Part shown: one piece after another, positions 1-10,794 of the stretch
Numbering within the stretch: position 1 is the stretch's first letter
Layout of the letters: each line of letters begins with the position of its first letter
Assembly (NCBI GenBank): GCA_951799445.1
Contig: OX637289.1
Location: 30,194,245-30,258,244, forward strand
Direction of reading: 5' to 3'
Source of the DNA: Pseudisothecium myosuroides
Taxonomy: Eukaryota > Streptophyta > Bryopsida > Hypnales > Lembophyllaceae
Length of the DNA: 64,000 nt
Made by a program: the position numbers and the translations under genes
Notes under the pieces: model-generated
Database searches by the model: none
What the model was told of the DNA's origin: nothing
The model's input: only the letters and a program-made list of their open reading frames with translations

Positions 1-189
1 GACCAATTTGATAAAATTGAGGAAAACAATATAATTGTCTAAAGATATAATGAAAATGAGACAAATTCCAAAAAAAGACTAGGGCTTGAAAGATATTAGG
101 AATGGAAAAAATCATGTATAATTGCATACATTATTGACTATTTTTGTATGTTTCTAATTCTTTAATTTCAACTTATTCCATTGCATACG

Positions 190-417
190 GTAAAATTGTA
201 CTTCAACGAATTTGTATCAACGAATTTGTCTTATTGTTGTGTGTGACACTAATTGACCAAGTCACATAATGTCACACTATTTGTAAAATATTAAATTAAC
301 TTGGATAAGATTGTACTTCGACTAATTTGTCTTATTGTTGTGTGTGACACTAATTGACCAAAGTCACATAAAGTCACACTATTTGTAAAATATTAATTTA
401 ACTTGAATGAATGCAAG
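190..417. repeat. two-copy tandem duplication, unit about 110 bp
   Basis: Two adjacent near-identical blocks each run from a TTGTACTTC start through GTGTGTGACACTAATTGACC to TTTGTAAAATATTAA. The first copy carries a short extra internal duplication of CAACGAATTTGT. The high identity suggests a recent event. No coding potential is visible. Confidence 0.8.
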
Positions 418-1126
418 AAACACCTGCCGATTTTGTTGCGTTTTTAAAGTATTCATGAATTTTTTTCTAAAGTACTTTAAAATTAGAAAAATAATTTAAA
501 AAATATACATATAGCTAATGTATATACCTTGAAGATGAAGGTAACCACTAAAGGAAATGCTTAGAAAATTTTTCTACAGGAGAACTAGAAAAGTGCCAAA
601 TCTCAAGAAAATGGATACTATGATGTTTTAATTAGTTAAAAATAGGAAACAAAAGTAAATACATAAAATGAAAATTTTCTATTTGTAACAATTCTATAGA
701 GGTGGTCATTTACCCAAAAAAACTCCGAAATAATATTTTATATGTTTCAAAATGCAAGCAGAAAGAAGCGCACTTTGTAGACTTCCACACCACATACAAT
801 TAATTATTTTTAGAATTCCTTTGGACTATAGATACAAGTCTACTAGAAGACCATTTCCTCCAAATCTTAGCTCGAAATTCGTTTTTGGAGGTACTAAATA
901 GTACTAAAACCTCCAAATTGGCAAGTGTGACATAAAATTGGGGGCTATTTTTGGACAATAAAATAATTTTGAAAATTACAAAAAAATTAGGCAAGGTGTA
1001 TAATAGTCATGAGTACCTTACCTATAAATCTTGAATCATTTGGAGCCAAAATGCAAAAGTTATGGCCAATAAACAAATTAGCACATAAGGTGTGACGTAA
1101 AATAGCACAAGTGTTTCTTGCATTCA
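408..1126. mobile_element. TIR element, non-autonomous, about 720 bp
   Basis: A 19-bp terminal inverted repeat, TGAATGCAAGAAACACCTG on the left (408-426), is matched on the opposite strand at 1108-1126 with one mismatch. The interior is AT-rich with no transposase frame. I found no clear target duplication, so the superfamily is unassigned. A similar terminus (TTGCAAGAAACACC) occurs alone near 62,173. Confidence 0.45.
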
Positions 1127-3188
1127 CCCACTTAGGCTAAAAGAACAATGCATTTTACCAATATTCTCAAAAATAAAAGTTTGTTGTAATATCTTTTTTT
1201 GGTTATGATACATCCTCAGTCTCTAGAGTGACAAGTCCATGTAATACCTATGGTAATTTCTTGTGTTCCAAACTACTTATCTTCATTTCTTAAGAAAATA
1301 AGATCTACAACAATATACTTTAAATCCAATTTTTTTAGGATTAAAGAAGTTTTTCTTAATTTTTTTTATCTTAGTCCAATTTACTAAATGATGCTGAAAA
1401 AGTAATTTTTGTTATTCACTTTACAAATGAAATTAATCAAAACAGTTGAAAATTCTACAAGAATTTAAAGTCAAGTGCATCGTAGAGCAAAACAAGTTTA
1501 AGATCTTGTTTATTAATAAAAAATAAATTCTAGGTATATTTATTTATTTTATAAATTACCTAAAATATTTTTTAATAAATTTTAAGATTTACATCTTGCA
1601 AAAAATAAAATACATTCTTTAAGGTAAATGCAAATATATTCCACAATCTTTCCTTAATTTGTATAATTTGGAAAATATTCAATTTTTTTGCAATTGAGGA
1701 GTCACATTGTTGAGTCAATATGAAATCATCCAATCTTACCATGCATTAATTATTTTTTGAAATATTGTTTATACATTTTATGTATTTCTAAACTTAATAT
1801 TTTCTACTTCAATAATGAATTTTGTGGCTTATTCTTAGAGGTGGTAGAAATTGTGTGTAGGTTTTGTATGGAATTGTAACAATAAAAGAGAGCATTTGAT
1901 ATTATAAATTCTAAGGAGTATTTTTCATATTTTCTTAGAACTTTGTATTTGATACATGATAAATGTTTTTTATCTTATTTCTACCAAATTTTAATTTATA
2001 CCCAATTGAAGGTGCATCTTCAAAGATGAGTAGGAAAAATTGTGTATACTAGGCTTGTTTGGATTTTATAAAAATAAAAAATATAGCTTATGATATTTCA
2101 AATCTTTATGACTTTTAGGGGTCAATTTTTCAGTTTTGGATTTTTAGCATTGAGCATATTTCTTCTTTCTGGAACCAAGGTCTTGATTGAAAGAGGAGGG
2201 TTATACAGAGTCAGTTTAAAGATAGCGTTTTTTTTCATGGCCTTGATCTAAAGTTCTTAGTAATTTCCAGTTTCCAAGATTATGGAGGACAATGCGGAAA
2301 AATGACGTTCCCATGATACTTGTGTGTGCAGCGTAAGACACTACTTTTCATAGCTATTGAGTTTGCGATGGCAACATTATGGTCAGTCAATTTCAAGATT
2401 CTAATTTAAGCTGAAGTTTCATTTGGCTTTTTATTGAAATTGATCTTTGTGTGGTACAACTCTGAAGAGTCTGAGCTCATTTTAAACAACATGGATCACG
2501 ATGGCCCACTGTACACTTAGTTTTGTGGGTATACTTTGCTTCACAATAGAAAAACAACTTTGTGAAGATCATCTACTCAATTGAAGCTCCACGGATTTAT
2601 GTATGCTAGAAAATTATCGAGAGCGTACTTTACTTGGAGACTTTAGAAATTTACAAGGAGTTAGGTCATGATTGAATTAGGCAAGGATCTACAGTAGACC
2701 AAAGAAAAGAAAAGGATTGTTTAGAGAAGGAGTTTCACGATCATCTCATACTCTCAACCAATTTCACAATGCTACATGAGATGGAAGATGAGCCAAATGT
2801 TTTTTCCAACAATTTAGACTTGTGGATGCTACAAACAATCCAGAATGTTAAGGGATCAAGAACAAAGTGCACATCTCTAGTTTCGCTTTAAAAATATATT
2901 GATGGGAATTCACAATCCTAAACCCTAGTTCTATTGTGAAAATTGCAATTTATCCTAGATATTTTTGTAAATACAAGCAATGTTGTAGATATTGTAATGA
3001 AAAAGGTGCAATGTAGACAAGGTGAAATTTTGGTAGAAGGAGATCTTGTTTGATGTTTTTGAAGTATCTTGTCTTATTTGTAAGGTATTCTTGATAGAGC
3101 CCTTCCTCACAAAGGATACTATGTATGCATGTACATATATGCTCCACTCTAATATCTATAAATAATGGTTTAATAAATTCTACACGAC
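1127..3188. other. AT-rich intergenic DNA
   Basis: I see no gene here. All frames are densely stopped. From about 2,120 to 2,870 the composition is less AT-rich, but no family could be recognised. A stretch near 2,900-3,184 has TG...CA ends and an AATAAA motif, but lacks a matching target duplication, so it is not called a solo LTR. Confidence 0.5.
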
Positions 3189-5077
3189 TTGTCTTGCTTT
3201 GACAAAATTTTAAAACAGAATATCATTACATGGATAACTTTAATTGGTAGACTTGCACAATATGAATGTGGGCACATCGCCTATCGTCTATTTTTCCATA
3301 TGGAACGGGAAGGCTCCAAACCAAATACCTTCACTTTCACAAGAATATTGAATGCATATTCAAGTGCAAGTGCTTTGAAGTAGGTGAAAGAAATCCATAG
3401 GTATGCCCGCAATAAAGTTGGATTTGATAAGGATTTGCAAGCATGGTTGTCTTGTCAAATACTTCCTCTATCCCACTAATAAAAACCTCCAAAAAGCTTT
3501 CCCATGAGGGATTAACTATATTTTTAGTCTTTGTGCCAGTGGTACATGCATTCAAAAATTGGCAACCCATCCCTTAGATCTATGAAAAATCTCCAGCTTA
3601 GGCACCATCGTTTAGGCACCCAAAATCCATGCAAAAAGTATCATATTTGAATAGAGTTTGTGAATGTTGCTAGCTCTGTCATTCTCGATGATTTAAAGGT
3701 TGGTGGCAACAATGGGATTAAAAAAGCATTTGTCCCAACCAAAATACCCGCAAGAAAAAAACCTGGCCCACTTCAAGAACAAATCTTCATAGCACCGAAG
3801 TGGTTATCGAACCCATGGTCAACACTACTATTTGAGGAAGCATAGCAAGTACAGGGTGCCTCATGTAGGCAAGGCCAAGCTTTCTAGGAAAGGAATGCTC
3901 CCTAATCTCTTGATTTGCCCCCACGAGGTTGTTCAACACAGTCAATGCTTACCCAACAATCGAAATTACAAAACGGAGCTTTTTAGTGGGATAGAGGGAG
4001 TATGTTTTTGTCTACGTTTGACTTGTAGGATGTGTGTCGAATGGTATCATGTTGGACATGTGTTTAGATATTAGATATGCTCGTAGAATATCCTTGAATA
4101 TCTTTTTTGTACATTTATTGTATATTCTTGAATATTCTTAATATGTTTCAAGAATCTACTTATTAGACGGATGCAGTCTCATGTTTATTTAACCCCTAAT
4201 GACCCAAGGGGGGTGTACTTCAAAATTGGCAAAAACTACCAAAGACTTGAGCAGCTTGTTTGCTCATTTTGTCTAGAGATCGGATAGAATGTAATTGTAG
4301 GACCTTAAAGTTGACATTGAGAGTGAGCACCTCAAAAAATTTTGCATTATTTGACCGCACAATTTAGGATATATTTAAGTTTGAAGTTTTATTTGGGTCA
4401 ATGGAAATACAAGGTTGCGCACTTTGAAATAGCATATCTTTGTGAGAATATTTTGAAATGATACCTTTTTGTGCTCAGTGAAAGATAAGAGAGTTAAAAA
4501 TATACATGTAAAATTTCACTACATTCCAAGCATTTTTCAATTTGTGGTGGAGCTTGCAGTACACAGTGGTCACTGAAATGAGAATGGTATTTGTAAGAGA
4601 AAAAAGAATGGGACACTTGTCTTCTCCTTGAACTCCTTGGATTTGCCCTTTTCCAAAGTGAATCTGACCTTTTTGAGGTAGGCAAGAATCATATTGGTTG
4701 GCTAAACTTTTAGTCCATGCCCAAACCAAATCCAAAATAATGAGCTGTAAACTACACAATACCATTATATTTGAAAAATTCTACGAGGCGGAGTTTAACT
4801 CGGAACTTGATGAAACTACCGCCATTGGATTCACATTACAGTCTATTTTCTAAAAAATAATTTCTATTTTTTTTAAAACTCAAAATTTGAGAACAAGAAG
4901 CTCAAGAAAGAAGGTCAGCGACCAGAAAATGGTCACTTGGGTTATTAGGGATTAACAAACGTTGTGTTGTGATGATTGAGAATACAACCCTATTTGCAAG
5001 TGGGCAACACTTTAGTGCACATGTATGCAAAAAATAGTTGCATTGATGATGCACAACTTGTTCTTGACAATATGAAG
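3189..5077 (+). pseudogene. PPR-repeat protein fragment, split by a transposon
   Basis: The first part (3189-3441) reads as a PLS-type pentatricopeptide repeat: a CFDKILKQNIITW block, then HMEREGSKPNTFTF, RILNAYSSASALK, an in-frame TAG at 3381, and KEIHRYARNKVGFDKDLQ. The second part (5000-5077) reads VGNTLVHMYAKNSCIDDAQ followed by LVLDNMK, the expected next PPR motif. The two parts are separated by 1,551 bp bordered by a repeated TTTGCAAG. Dropping the insert and one repeat copy makes the frame continuous. PPR proteins bind organellar RNA in other plants, but this fragment has an internal stop, lacks both ends and is very unlikely to be functional. The relic is older than the insertion, or decayed together with it. 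Confidence 0.8.
3442..4992. mobile_element. hAT-like non-autonomous element with 8-bp TSD
   Basis: The block is flanked by direct repeats TTTGCAAG at 3434-3441 and 4993-5000, inside a PPR relic. The left end CATGGTTGTCTTGTCAA and the inverted right end TAGGGTTGTATTCTCAA agree at 13 of 17 positions. Eight-bp duplications and termini of the form yAgGGTTG are typical of hAT transposons. A shared A outside the repeat means a 9-bp duplication (Mutator-like) cannot be strictly excluded. Short frames inside (for example 3660-3845) do not resemble a transposase, so the element is probably non-autonomous. Confidence 0.7.
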
Positions 5078-5231
5078 ATGTTCATAAAGATGCTATAAAG
5101 ATCTCCTTTCTATCAGGGTTATAAGATAAGAGGTCTGCGAAGCACTTGGGTCTCTAAAAGTGTCCACATCTTGAAATCAGTCCACTATTTGCACAGTTTC
5201 TTTCTCACTGCTTGAATAATCAATATAAATA

Positions 5232-5878
5232 GTACACATTGCAGGAGGTGGTCGCTTTTAGTGACCACTACGTTCGATTCAACTTCAATTAAAGTTCATA
5301 ACTACTGTAGTTCCATGAAACTCCAAAAAACATGAAACTACTTGGGTTAGTGCATCCTCAATGCTACGCCTGCAAAACGACACAACAACGCTACATGCAG
5401 TTTCGATTCCCGTCCACGTTTTTTCAGCGTGGTTTTTCCCATCTCAAGCGCCTCAATGCAACGGCGGGATTTGGAACTCCAAAAGGCTCTGCACAGCGCG
5501 GTGGCAGCACGGTGGCAGCTCTTGCGCAACTCTTCCACTTTTGTAGACCTCCTCTTCTCTATTATTAGTGTTGAACAAGAAGTGCAGAGGAGTTCGGAGG
5601 GCACAACAAAGGACCAATTTTTGCCATGCGGAAGCCAAGAAATGCCTCGCTCGGTAAAGTGACGTGAGAAGTGCCGTTAGCACTGGGGCTAGTTTCCATA
5701 GCCATTCTGCAAACCACGCAAAAGTTACAGTTGCCGTGGCTCAAATCTGCACGGAGTGAGGATGCTCGTAGATGCCAATTCCATTTTTCTTTCAAGGAAA
5801 ATTTCCTGAAAAAATAGTTTTGCAACCTCCCCAAATTATTTTCCAGCTCTTCTGGACGCTTTATGGACCTCCTACCTG
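5232..5878. mobile_element. small TIR-like repeat, long copy with GC-rich middle
   Basis: The left end (AGGAGGTGGTCGCTTTTA near 5243) and the right end (CTTTATGGACCTCCTACCT near 5860-5878) match, in reverse orientation, the two ends of a 210-bp copy at 26,574-26,783. Shared inner blocks include TCTTTCAAGGAAAATTT. The copy here carries roughly 410 extra bases (about 5,357-5,770) of clearly higher GC content that the short copy lacks. Either the short copy is an internal deletion derivative, or this copy captured foreign sequence. No frame here resembles a known protein. Confidence 0.55.
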
Positions 5879-6059
5879 AAGCACGTTGCCAACACCATTC
5901 ACAACGTGTAAACACCTTCTGGAACTTTCTATTTGGGGGGAGCTTCATGTCACGTCCAGCAACCCATCCTTGCCCCAAATAACTTATTTTTTTATTTTAT
6001 TTTTGAACAAATGGGGCCCCAAATAAATTACATACCTCCCATGAACAGAAAGTTTTTGA

Positions 6060-6100
6060 CTTTGTCCAATACCAATAAGAGACCCAGATTAGGGTTTCCC
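6060..6100 (+). promoter_or_regulatory. CCAAT and telo-box elements upstream of the transporter
   Basis: CCAAT occurs twice (about 6066 and 6071) and TTAGGGTTT, a telo-box in reverse orientation, lies at 6089-6097. Such boxes are common near plant transcription starts. The stretch that follows (6100-6540) is pyrimidine-rich with CATCCC iterations and looks like 5' leader sequence. The start site itself is not determined. Confidence 0.4.
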
Positions 6101-6399
6101 CACCAGGCCACCGGTCGAACCAGTACCTCGCAACCGGACAAACCGGTCGCCCTTCTCGTCTCCCACGTTTTCTCCTTCTCGGTTTTCGCTCTTAATCTCT
6201 GGACCATCGCCATTGCGATCGCCATCCTCATCCCATCCCATGCCATCCCATCGCATCCCCATTGTCATCCCCATTGCTCGCCATCGCCATCGCCAGGCTT
6301 GTAGTTCAGTTCGCTTCTTCCACGGCAGCTCTCGGTCGTACCAATTTTTTTTCATGCGTATCGTGAGCTACAAATGCAGTACACGATCGAGACGATGAG

Positions 6400-7765
6400 A
6401 ATCTCGTGTCGCGAGGTTTCCTGAGACCTAGATGCGGACGGGAGGGGGTTCTTGAATTCGGGGCGGACAATTCGGGAGGTTGTTCGCGAATTGTCGGAGT
6501 GGTGGAGTTTTTGTGTGGGAGTAGTCGGTGTTGTTGTGAGCAATGGCGGAGAAGGCCGGGGGGCTCGGGACTGCGGGCGCTTTGAGCTTGTCCGTGATTT
6601 CCTCGGTGGCGATTGTTATCTGCAACAAGACGCTCATCACCACGCTCGGGTTCTGTTTTGGTATAGTGGCCTTGATTGCATTCGTGGTGAAGCATTTGTG
6701 GTGAATCGGTGTTAGGAGATGGAGTATTTTGTTTTGATTGCCAGGGGAAATGGAGCTCGGATTCTTACGGCGTGTTTAGTTCTTTCGTTCTCTCTGTTTT
6801 TTGTTTTGTTTTCTATTGTAGCTCGTAGTCTGTTTTTTTATTACTGTTTGTTTTGGATTGTGTAAATTGGTGGAGGAGAGTCTTGTGAATAGTTAGGGTG
6901 AAGGTGAGAGCTAGATGTTTGTTAGAAATGGACGGGCGCATTGGAATTGGGAGGGGATTGGGAATTGGCGGAGGAGAGCGTGGGGTTTGTGTGTGGCCGT
7001 GGTATCCTCGCTTGCTTTTGTTGTCTGCGAGAAAAAGCGCTCGTCTGCGCGCTCGGGTTCGGTGTCGGTGTCGTTTGTGACATGCATTTTTGGTGGAGCG
7101 GTGTTTAATCTGGTTATAAGAGATCTCTGCGTAAATTTTATTGATCGCTGGGCTGAGAATGAAGTACGGGATCGACGACTTATTTTATTATTTTCTCTCC
7201 GTCTTTCCTTCACGGCTCGTAGTCGTGTTTCATCATGTTGTTCCTTTTTTTATGTTTAAAATTCTTTGAGGATAAATCGACATGATGGAGGAATCTTGAG
7301 TGTGGCGAATCGCTAGGGTAAATTGAGACCTAGTGCTGGCGGCGTCGAGAGCTAGGTGCTATAAGAATCGAATAGGAACATTGGAATGGTGAGGGGATTA
7401 CTAAGTAGCAGATTTGTGCCTTGTTATTATCAATGGCGGAGAAGGACGGGCTTGAGCCTGTCTGTAATTTCCTCGGTTGCTATTGTTATGTGGAAGAAGA
7501 CGCTCATCAATACGCTCGGGATATGGTGTGTGGTCATGCTTTTTTGGTGGAGGTGTGTTGATGCTGGTTACAAGATCTCTGTTTTAATTGATCGCCGATT
7601 TACAATTATGGGGTTAGGGAATGAAGTTCAGAATGGCTACGACGGCTTATTTGATGATATCGCTCTCTTTTAGAACGGCTTGAAGTCAATTACAGTTCTT
7701 CTTTTTGAATTTTTTAAAGTCTTTGAGGATAAAGAGAAATGGTTGAGAGTGCGGCGAACTGCTAG
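6400..7765 (+). repeat. three-unit tandem duplication containing exon 1
   Basis: Three consecutive units of about 420-490 bp (roughly 6400-6895, 6896-7310 and 7311-7765) share exon 1 and its flanks. In unit 3 the ATGGCGGAGAAGG start recurs at 7433, followed by recognisable LSVISSVAIV coding but with a 20-bp deletion that shifts the frame. Unit 2 keeps only the later half of the exon (6991-7060), ending at CGCTCGGGTTC. Units 2 and 3 also share downstream blocks such as TTTTTGGTGGAG, and GATCGC a little further on. Only unit 1 has an intact frame and correct donor phase. Confidence 0.85.
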
Positions 7766-10700
7766 GGTAAAGGAGGAACGAGTAGCAGCTCGCTGTGTTT
7801 AGTTTGGGAATCATCGCTGAAAGCCATTCTTTTCGTGAAGTGCAATTTGAATTACATTTTCTAGATCAGAAGATATTGGCCGAGAGTACTTTTTTGAGGT
7901 TGATCAGCGTCTCATTCCTCATATGTAAACACAGAGGTGTTTGGAACTGTAGTATACCCTATCGACTGAATCAAGCAAGAATAGTTTGGACTATGAATAT
8001 TTATATGGAATCTATTTAGTATGTAAGTTAAAGTTTACTAATTGAATCCTTTTCGTTGATGCTGATTAAATTGAGTAGAGCGTGGGAAGGTTGCAAAGAA
8101 TCTGAGGTCGTGGTTTGGGCATTACGTTGATCGAGGTGTATTATGGTCATGTTTCATCACTTTTACTAAGGTTTAGACTGCGTTTGAAAGCACATTTGGT
8201 ATCTCCTGATGTAGACAGTTATGCTGCCTGAGTTTTTAGGCCTGAGCAACCAGACCTCCCTCATGGAGTAGAATAATGATTTGGAACTCTTTGAAGTGGC
8301 GGCAGTAATGCTTTAGTGCTCTTTGAAACGATGGCATTGATTTGACGATGATCTTTTGGTGCAGCTACCACGTTGACCAGCTGGCATCTAGGAGTGACTT
8401 ACTGCTCTCTTCATGTTGCTCGATGGTTGAAACTATTTGAGCACAAACCCTTCGACTCTCAAACGGTCGTTGGTTTTGCTGTACTGAACGGGATCTCTAT
8501 CGGCCTACTAAATTTGAGCTTGGGTTTCAACTCTGTTGGGTTTTATCAGGTAAGCTGTTCCTTTGTGGCTTATGTAGGTTTTGAGTCTGCAGTTTGTATG
8601 ACTACATCTGGATAGTTATCATTATTATTAGTAATAATATTAGTATTTACTGCGAGCTTATCGCTCTCCGACTGTTAGGATCTTGAGCCTACTGCAATGT
8701 TCACCAACATTTGAGGTGAAGTCGAGGGAGTAATGTGTGCCACTTCATCGCAGATGACAAAGCTTGCAATCATCCCGTGCACTGTGTTACTTGAAACACT
8801 CTTCTACAGAAAGCGCTTCAGGTTTGCTCTAATAGCTCTGGCTCTGACACTTTTGTTTCATTTCGAAAAATGCCTTGGTGATCATCAGTTTAATGATCAG
8901 AGGGGAAGCAGTTTATTGCGGAAGCCTATGAGGCACACCTGACATCATCGTTTATTTAAAAATATGCAATCAAATTCGATGTGACTTCTTTGTTCCATTT
9001 AGTGTAATTACGTGGGAATTGTTCACTTCTCGATCGTTCAGTCAATGGATTTCTCTAATCTCGAGTGGACTAAGAGATTGACTATGTGCTGATTGCAGTC
9101 GGAGGATCCAGTTTTCAATTGCGTTGTTACTCTTCGGCGTGGGAGTTGCGACGGTCACAGACTTGCAGCTCAACGTCCTCGGTTCTGTGATCTCTTGTTT
9201 AGCTATTGTGACTACATGTGTGGCACAAATTGTATCCTCTCAATGCATGCTTGTTGATGTGACTTTTGAGAATTTCAAGCAGGTCCGTTAACAGTAAAGG
9301 CAAGTCTAAACATACTACTCGCACGATCACCTCGATGCCAAAGAAATTCTTGTCGCAGTTTTAACCTTTTCGGTAAAGAGCATGTATCTGAATAGGAGCT
9401 GCTCGACTTCCTTAAACTCGGGGACTTGGGATCGAATTGCCGAGGTGGTCATTTCTATTGTTCACTGCCGACCTCTGTCGTTAATCAGACTTAAATCAGG
9501 AATGTAAAATAGTGAGCATCGTTGAATCGATCGTCGAAATGACTTTCTGCAATTATTTTCATCATTTTTGTATGTCACTTTCCTTAGCTCCGGGATGCTA
9601 GATGACAAACACCATTCAGAAACGGTTCAAGGTGTCATCCACACAACTTTTGTACCAGTCCTCTCCCTATCAAGCTGCCACCCTGTGTCTTTCAGGGCCC
9701 TTCCTTGATGCTGCCTTGACCAATCAGAACGTGTTCAGTTTTGACTACAGTTCGTATGTTATGGTGAGCCATCAATTGCATGAAAAATGGAAACCTTAGT
9801 GTTTTTGTCTACAGTGAGATAATTTTAGAGACCTCTAGTCATCCTTAGCAGGATCTTTAGCAGTAATCCTTGTTGCCACTGTTTCTTCTGTGCTAAGAGC
9901 TACTTGTGCATGGGGTTGTCTTATTTTTGTTGTAGACTTGTTCTGAGTTCTTTAATGCTAATCCGTTGCATCTGGATTTCCTTGACAAATTTCTGTTTTA
10001 GTATTAGTATTTCCCTGCACATCATGACGTTCACCAGTTGCATTTGATTTGTTTTTCCTTAGTATGGATTTCATGGAAAGACATTTCAGTTCGATAATAA
10101 TTCTTAATGACCTGCCGTCAGTAAGTATACTTACCACAGTGTAGAGAGGATGATATTCAGACATTTGTTCTTACTGTGGCTTGTTGGGGTGACAGTTCTT
10201 CATCGTCCTTTCATGTTTGATATCAGTATCAGTTAACTTCAGCACATTTTTAGTTATTGGAAAGACATCAGCTGTGACATATCAAGTGCTTGGGCACTTG
10301 AAGACGTGCTTGGTGTTGGCGTTTGGATACATTCTTCTCAAGAACCCCTTTAGCTGGCGTAATATCTGTGGAATCTTGATAGCAGTGATTGGAATGGTAT
10401 TATATTCCTATGCGTCTATAATGGAAAGCCAACAGAAAGCTGAAGAGATTCCACTCATATCTACCCAGGTCTGATTCCTCTCAACTTCTCGCATTCAACA
10501 ATAACCTATTTGACAGAGTTCACGGTGTCTGATTACCCCCAATGGTTTTATCGCATTTTATCAACTGACATCAGTATTGCAGGTTGTCTGTATGTGCTAG
10601 AATTGGTTGTTTATCGGCTTTTAGTAATCTAGACTAATTCGTGTTTGCTTGCTCAGGTTACGAAGGAAGAAGAGTTAGCTGAACCGTTGAACTTGGAAGA

Positions 10701-10794
10701 GAGCACCGAGACGGACCCGCTGCTTGAGGACGGTGCCAACAATGGTCAATCCCCCTGGGGTAAAGCCGATTTTGGAAAGGATTGGCGGGCATGA
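6543..10794 (+). CDS. UDP-xylose-type nucleotide-sugar transporter
   Basis: Seven exons join in frame: 6543-6660, 8365-8549, 8754-8821, 9099-9231, 9602-9763, 10196-10468, 10657-10794. All introns are GT-AG. The product is 358 aa and starts MAEKAGGLGTAGALSLSVIS, which fits the plant UXT/KT subgroup of the drug/metabolite (triose-phosphate/nucleotide-sugar) transporter superfamily. The protein is very hydrophobic, with about 8-10 membrane segments expected. Family hallmarks are TSWHL and HKPFD in exon 2, MTKLAIIPCTVLLETLF in exon 3, TDLQLN in exon 4, and GKTSAVTYQVLGHLKT (244-259) in exon 6. The charged tail (314-358) is cytosolic in relatives. Characterised members exchange UDP-xylose for UMP across the Golgi membrane, feeding xylan and xyloglucan synthesis. 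Substrate specificity is inferred from similarity only. Intron 1 (1.7 kb) holds decayed copies of exon 1. Confidence 0.93.

Noticed and set aside
2900..3184. Possible solo LTR with TG...CA ends and AATAAA near the 3' end
   Set aside because: The 5-bp flanks (TATAT and CGACT) do not match and no second copy is present in the window.
6028..6398. Overlapping frames upstream of the transporter start
   Set aside because: They consist mostly of CATCCC iterations (Pro/His/Ser or Met/Gly/Asp runs) and correspond to leader sequence.
7433..7521. Functional alternative first exon of the transporter
   Set aside because: A 20-bp deletion shifts the frame relative to exon 2 and the donor is altered, so it would not yield the normal protein.
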